A stretch of DNA of 5,276 nucleotides from BS750m-G62 sp964577175 (GTDB taxonomy: Bacteria > Planctomycetota > Phycisphaerae > FEN-1346), in contig CAZNYC010000200.1 of the NCBI GenBank assembly GCA_964577175.1, positions 1 to 5,276 on the forward strand. Reading direction: 5' to 3'. The notes beneath the pieces were generated by a model, which was given only the letters and a program-made list of their open reading frames with translations, had not been told where the DNA came from and ran no database searches. The translations under genes were made by a program, and so were the position numbers. Position 1 is the first letter of the stretch, and each line of letters opens with the position of its first letter. This document shows positions 4,420-5,276 of this stretch, one piece after another.

Positions 4420-5276
4420 ATGGAACTCCTCCGCGATCTCGAGAGCGTCCCCGACGCCCTGAAGGGTGGCGTGCTGACGGTCGGCGTCTTCGACGGCGTG
4501 CACCTGGGGCACCAGGCGGTGCTCGGGCGGGCGGTCGAACGGGCCCGCGGGCTGGGCGCCGCCGCGGTCGTTTACACGTTCCATCCGCACCCGCGGGAGG
4601 TGCTGGCGGGGGAGGAGGCCCCGCCGCTCATCCAGACGTTCGGCCAGAAACTGGAGATGATGCGGGCGATGGGGGTCGGTGCCGCCGTCTGGCCGAGGGA
4701 CCTTCGCGGTGTCCTCGCCATGCCGCCCGAGGCGTTCATCCGCGAGGTGGCGGGCGACGCCCTGGCGGTCCGGGCGATGGTCGAGGGGGCGGGCTTCCGC
4801 TTCGGCGCCGGCGGGGCGGGCGACCCGACGCTCCTGCGCGACCTCGGCGACGCCCTCGGCTTCGACGTCGAGTTCGTCGAGCCCGTCATGGTGGACGGCG
4901 AACGGGTCTCGAGCACGCGCATCCGCGACCTCGTCTCAGGCGGCCGCATGGACGAGGCCGCCCGCTGCCTCGGCCGGCCGTACTCCTACGTGGGCACGGT
5001 GGTGGAGGGCCATCATCGCGGCGGACGGCTGGGGTACCCGACGGTGAACGTCTCGGCCCCGCGGTTCCTGGCCCCGGCCGAGGGCGTCTACGCCGGGTGG
5101 ACCGAGGTCCGCGGGCGGCGGTACGCGGCCGCCGTCAGCGTCGGCCGGGCTCCCACCTTCGGCGACGGCGCACCCGTCACCGTGGAGGCGTACCTGCTGG
5201 ACTTCGACGGGGAACTGTACGGCGAGCAGGTGACGGTGGAGTTCGTGGCGCACCTGCGGCCGCAGGAGACGTTCGC
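4420..5276 (+). CDS. ribF: RibF, riboflavin kinase/FAD synthetase, 3' end outside window
   Basis: The bifunctional enzyme phosphorylates riboflavin to FMN and adenylates FMN to FAD in the cytoplasm. 285 codons plus two bases are present with no stop. The family is usually just over 300 residues, so only a short tail is missing. The N-terminal FMN adenylyltransferase domain shows GVFDGVHLGHQ (22-32), TFHPHP (53-58), the EGAGFRFG segment (122-129) and SSTRIR (164-169). The C-terminal kinase domain shows RPYSYVGTVVEGHHRGGRLG (186-205), PTVN (207-210, the family's PTxN), SVGRAPTF (240-247), the likely catalytic E256 in VEAYLLDFDGELYG, and FVAHLRPQETF at the edge. The ATG at 4420 gives the normal N-terminus; AGG at 4410-4412 is a modest ribosome-binding site. 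The adenylyltransferase motif normally written G[ED][DN]FRFG reads GAGFRFG, so an expected acidic or Asn residue is Gly125. No clear promoter is seen in the repeat-filled gap upstream. Confidence 0.95.
   Translation, partial: MELLRDLESVPDALKGGVLTVGVFDGVHLGHQAVLGRAVERARGLGAAAVVYTFHPHPREVLAGEEAPPLIQTFGQKLEMMRAMGVGAAVWPRDLRGVLAMPPEAFIREVAGDALAVRAMVEGAGFRFGAGGAGDPTLLRDLGDALGFDVEFVEPVMVDGERVSSTRIRDLVSGGRMDEAARCLGRPYSYVGTVVEGHHRGGRLGYPTVNVSAPRFLAPAEGVYAGWTEVRGRRYAAAVSVGRAPTFGDGAPVTVEAYLLDFDGELYGEQVTVEFVAHLRPQETF

Noticed and set aside
4256..4462. Short + strand frame across the gap before ribF
   Set aside because: Much of it is translation of the dispersed repeat at 4306-4396 (it reads VILRERSDRRIS...), which is typical of false ORFs over such elements. 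It also overlaps the ends of two real genes.

Overview
The window is very G+C-rich bacterial chromosomal DNA. It carries four genes, all on the + strand, separated by intergenic DNA that is unusually dense in palindromes. Codons end mostly in C or G, so long shadow frames are open on both strands; gene calls therefore rest on protein motifs and not on ORF length. The base composition, the style of UvrB and the dispersed palindromes are consistent with Planctomycetota or a similar environmental phylum. That assignment is an inference, and nothing here proves it.

Layout. Positions 1-592 hold no gene: an AT-richer stretch with a terminator-like hairpin, several palindromes, a plausible sigma70-type promoter near 336-364 and a repeat-rich leader. 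uvrB (593-2572, excision-repair helicase subunit) is complete and is followed with no gap by nadC (2573-3469, quinolinate phosphoribosyltransferase), a TAGATG junction that suggests translational coupling. Positions 3470-3852 are gene-free but packed with inverted-repeat modules, including a 70-bp element made of two 9-bp hairpins with complementary loops. A small four-helix membrane protein (3853-4290) follows, with histidines placed as in a b-type, possibly di-heme, cytochrome. Then comes a 91-bp dispersed inverted repeat, and finally ribF (from 4420, cut off by the window end), the bifunctional riboflavin kinase/FAD synthetase.

How the genes relate: uvrB and nadC look like one transcription unit. 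nadC (NAD), ribF (FMN/FAD) and the putative haem membrane protein share a redox-cofactor theme, but only uvrB-nadC has physical evidence of co-expression. I see no clearly new multi-gene system. The least explained material is the palindromic repeat mosaic and its partial copy in the uvrB leader, and the small membrane protein that lies between two related, oppositely oriented repeats.
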